Below the pieces are notes generated by a model. That model was not told the origin of the DNA, made no database searches, and worked only from the letters and a program-made list of their open reading frames with translations. The position numbers and the translations under genes are program-made. A DNA stretch of 6,912 nucleotides, from contig DMWH01000225.1 of the NCBI GenBank assembly GCA_003483345.1, positions 4,546 to 11,457 on the forward strand. The letters run 5' to 3'. Shown in pieces: positions 6,364-6,912 of this stretch; the first letter of the stretch is position 1, and each line of letters starts with the position of its first letter. This stretch comes from Clostridiales bacterium (GTDB lineage Bacteria > Bacillota > Clostridia > Tissierellales > Sedimentibacteraceae).

Positions 6364-6912
6364 CTAGCCTCCCAAATATGCTTTTTTAACCTTTTCTGAT
6401 TTCAAAAGCTCTTCTCCCGTTCCTTCTAAAGTTATCATTCCATTTTCCAATACATAAGCTTTATCGCATAAAGTTAAAGCTTTTTTTGCATTCTGTTCTA
6501 CAAGCAAGACTGTAATTCCCCTTTTTTGTATCTTTAAAATCAAATCATAAACTTGATTCACGATAAGGGGCGCCAATCCGAGAGAAGGTTCATCAAGCAG
6601 CATAATTTTAGGTTGTGACATAAGCCCTCTCGCAATTGCCAGCATTTGCTGCTCTCCTCCGGAAAGTGTACCTGCATATTGGTCTTTACGCTCTCTTAAA
6701 ATAGGAAAAAGCTCATAATTCTTTTCCAACTCCTCTTCATTTACAGACTTGCTAAACAGATACCCTCCAACCAAAAGGTTATCTTGTACTGTTAGCCCGG
6801 AAAAAGTTCTTCTTCCTTCGGGAACATGAACTAATCCTTGCTTTACTATGTTATTCGGTTTTTTTGGTATTGGCTTTCCCAAAAATTCAATACTGCCGGA
6901 AGTCGGCTTTAC
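6364..6912 (-). CDS. livF: LivF-type ABC transporter ATP-binding protein (5' end outside window)
   Basis: This is the C-terminal 182 residues of an ATPase of the branched-chain amino acid (HAAT) ABC importer family, which powers uptake from the inner face of the membrane with LivG and the LivH/LivM permeases. The frame stays open to the window edge, beginning VKPTSGSIEFLGKPI, the stretch after the missing Walker A in LivF. A TTG at 6882 could be taken for a start but lies inside this conserved region. Visible elements are HVPEGRRTF (residues 29-37), the ABC signature LSGGEQQ (83-89), Walker B IMLLDEPSLGL (103-113), and VEQN (138-141), where LivF proteins carry Gln instead of the usual H-loop His. 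It ends with the typical EGTGEELL...KKAYLGG tail. The transported compound cannot be read from the ATPase; HAAT systems also carry amides, urea and aromatic acids, so the downstream enzymes may be a better guide. Confidence 0.93.
   Translation of the reverse strand, partial: VKPTSGSIEFLGKPIPKKPNNIVKQGLVHVPEGRRTFSGLTVQDNLLVGGYLFSKSVNEEELEKNYELFPILRERKDQYAGTLSGGEQQMLAIARGLMSQPKIMLLDEPSLGLAPLIVNQVYDLILKIQKRGITVLLVEQNAKKALTLCDKAYVLENGMITLEGTGEELLKSEKVKKAYLGG
6368..6373 (-). promoter_or_regulatory. Ribosome binding site of the VOC gene, inside the end of livF
   Basis: On the minus strand GGGAGG lies in the last sense codons of livF and is followed by six bases and ATG at 6361. Only two bases separate the livF stop from this start, so terminating ribosomes could re-initiate directly, favouring coupled synthesis of the two proteins. 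Confidence 0.8.

Larger units (their letters stand above)
30..6912 (-). other. Polycistronic catabolic operon (partial at both ends)
   Basis: Seven genes lie on the minus strand with gaps of 2, 19, 9, 11, 13 and 40 bases and no visible internal terminator, which is the signature of one transcription unit. Several ribosome-binding sites overlap the previous stop codon (livF/VOC, dehydratase/LacI, LacI/epimerase), so translational coupling is likely. The order is transporter ATPase, VOC protein, dehydratase, LacI regulator, epimerase-like protein, flavoprotein, dehydrogenase. The main promoter and any operator must lie beyond the right edge; the left end shows no terminator. A shared sugar- or sugar-acid-type pathway is inferred from the families present. 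Confidence 0.85.

Noticed and set aside
6880..6882. TTG as the start of the transporter ATPase
   Set aside because: The frame stays open to the window edge and the residues before it (KPTSGSIEF) are conserved in LivF, so the real start and Walker A are outside.
4321..6912. livF and an ilvD-like gene together as a branched-chain amino acid locus
   Set aside because: No ilvB, ilvN, ilvC, ilvE or leu gene is present, the dehydratase differs from IlvD at conserved sites, and the other enzymes and the LacI regulator are sugar-type.

Overview
This window is a compact, one-directional catabolic operon read entirely from the minus strand, so transcription runs from high to low coordinates. The AT-rich coding sequence, strong purine-rich Shine-Dalgarno sites in front of every complete gene, and the enzyme types (a flavoprotein with a predicted Fe-S tail, an Fe-S dehydratase of the [4Fe-4S] IlvD type) suggest an anaerobic, low-GC Firmicute, probably a clostridial or Lachnospiraceae-like organism. 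That assignment is inference: no rRNA or taxonomic marker is present.

Layout in transcription order: (1) 3' part of a LivF-type ABC transporter ATPase, cut by the right window edge (6912-6364); (2) a small stand-alone VOC/glyoxalase-fold protein (6361-5999); (3) an IlvD/Edd-family dehydratase (5979-4321); (4) a LacI-family regulator (4311-3316); (5) a D-tagatose/D-psicose 3-epimerase-like TIM barrel (3304-2471); (6) an Old Yellow Enzyme-like flavin oxidoreductase with a C-terminal cysteine cluster (2457-1099); (7) a zinc-dependent medium-chain dehydrogenase (1058-30). Gaps are 2, 19, 9, 11, 13 and 40 bases, several SD sites sit inside the preceding stop codon, and no internal terminator or convincing promoter is visible. 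There is no non-coding stretch over 40 bases. The last 29 bases are AT-rich and show no GC-rich terminator hairpin, so the operon probably continues to the left; it certainly continues to the right, where the rest of livF and presumably the other transporter genes lie.

The gene set reads as uptake followed by oxidation, epimerisation, reduction and dehydration of a polyhydroxylated compound (sugar, polyol, aldonic acid or cyclitol-like acid), with a local LacI-type repressor sensing an intermediate. The VOC protein resembles, from memory, the C-terminal extension found on some clostridial KDPG/KHG aldolases, which agrees with a 2-keto-3-deoxy acid arising from the dehydratase. No aldolase, kinase or solute-binding protein is in the window, so the substrate cannot be named. 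Proximity of livF to an ilvD-like gene should not be read as a branched-chain amino acid locus: no other ilv or leu gene is present, and the dehydratase departs from true IlvD at conserved positions.

The most noteworthy points are the unusual dehydratase (His where IlvD has a metal-binding Glu), the flavoprotein that keeps a cysteine cluster but ends before any FAD/NAD domains and has Lys in place of the first active-site His, the stand-alone VOC domain, and the pairing of a Liv-type transporter with a carbohydrate-style operon.
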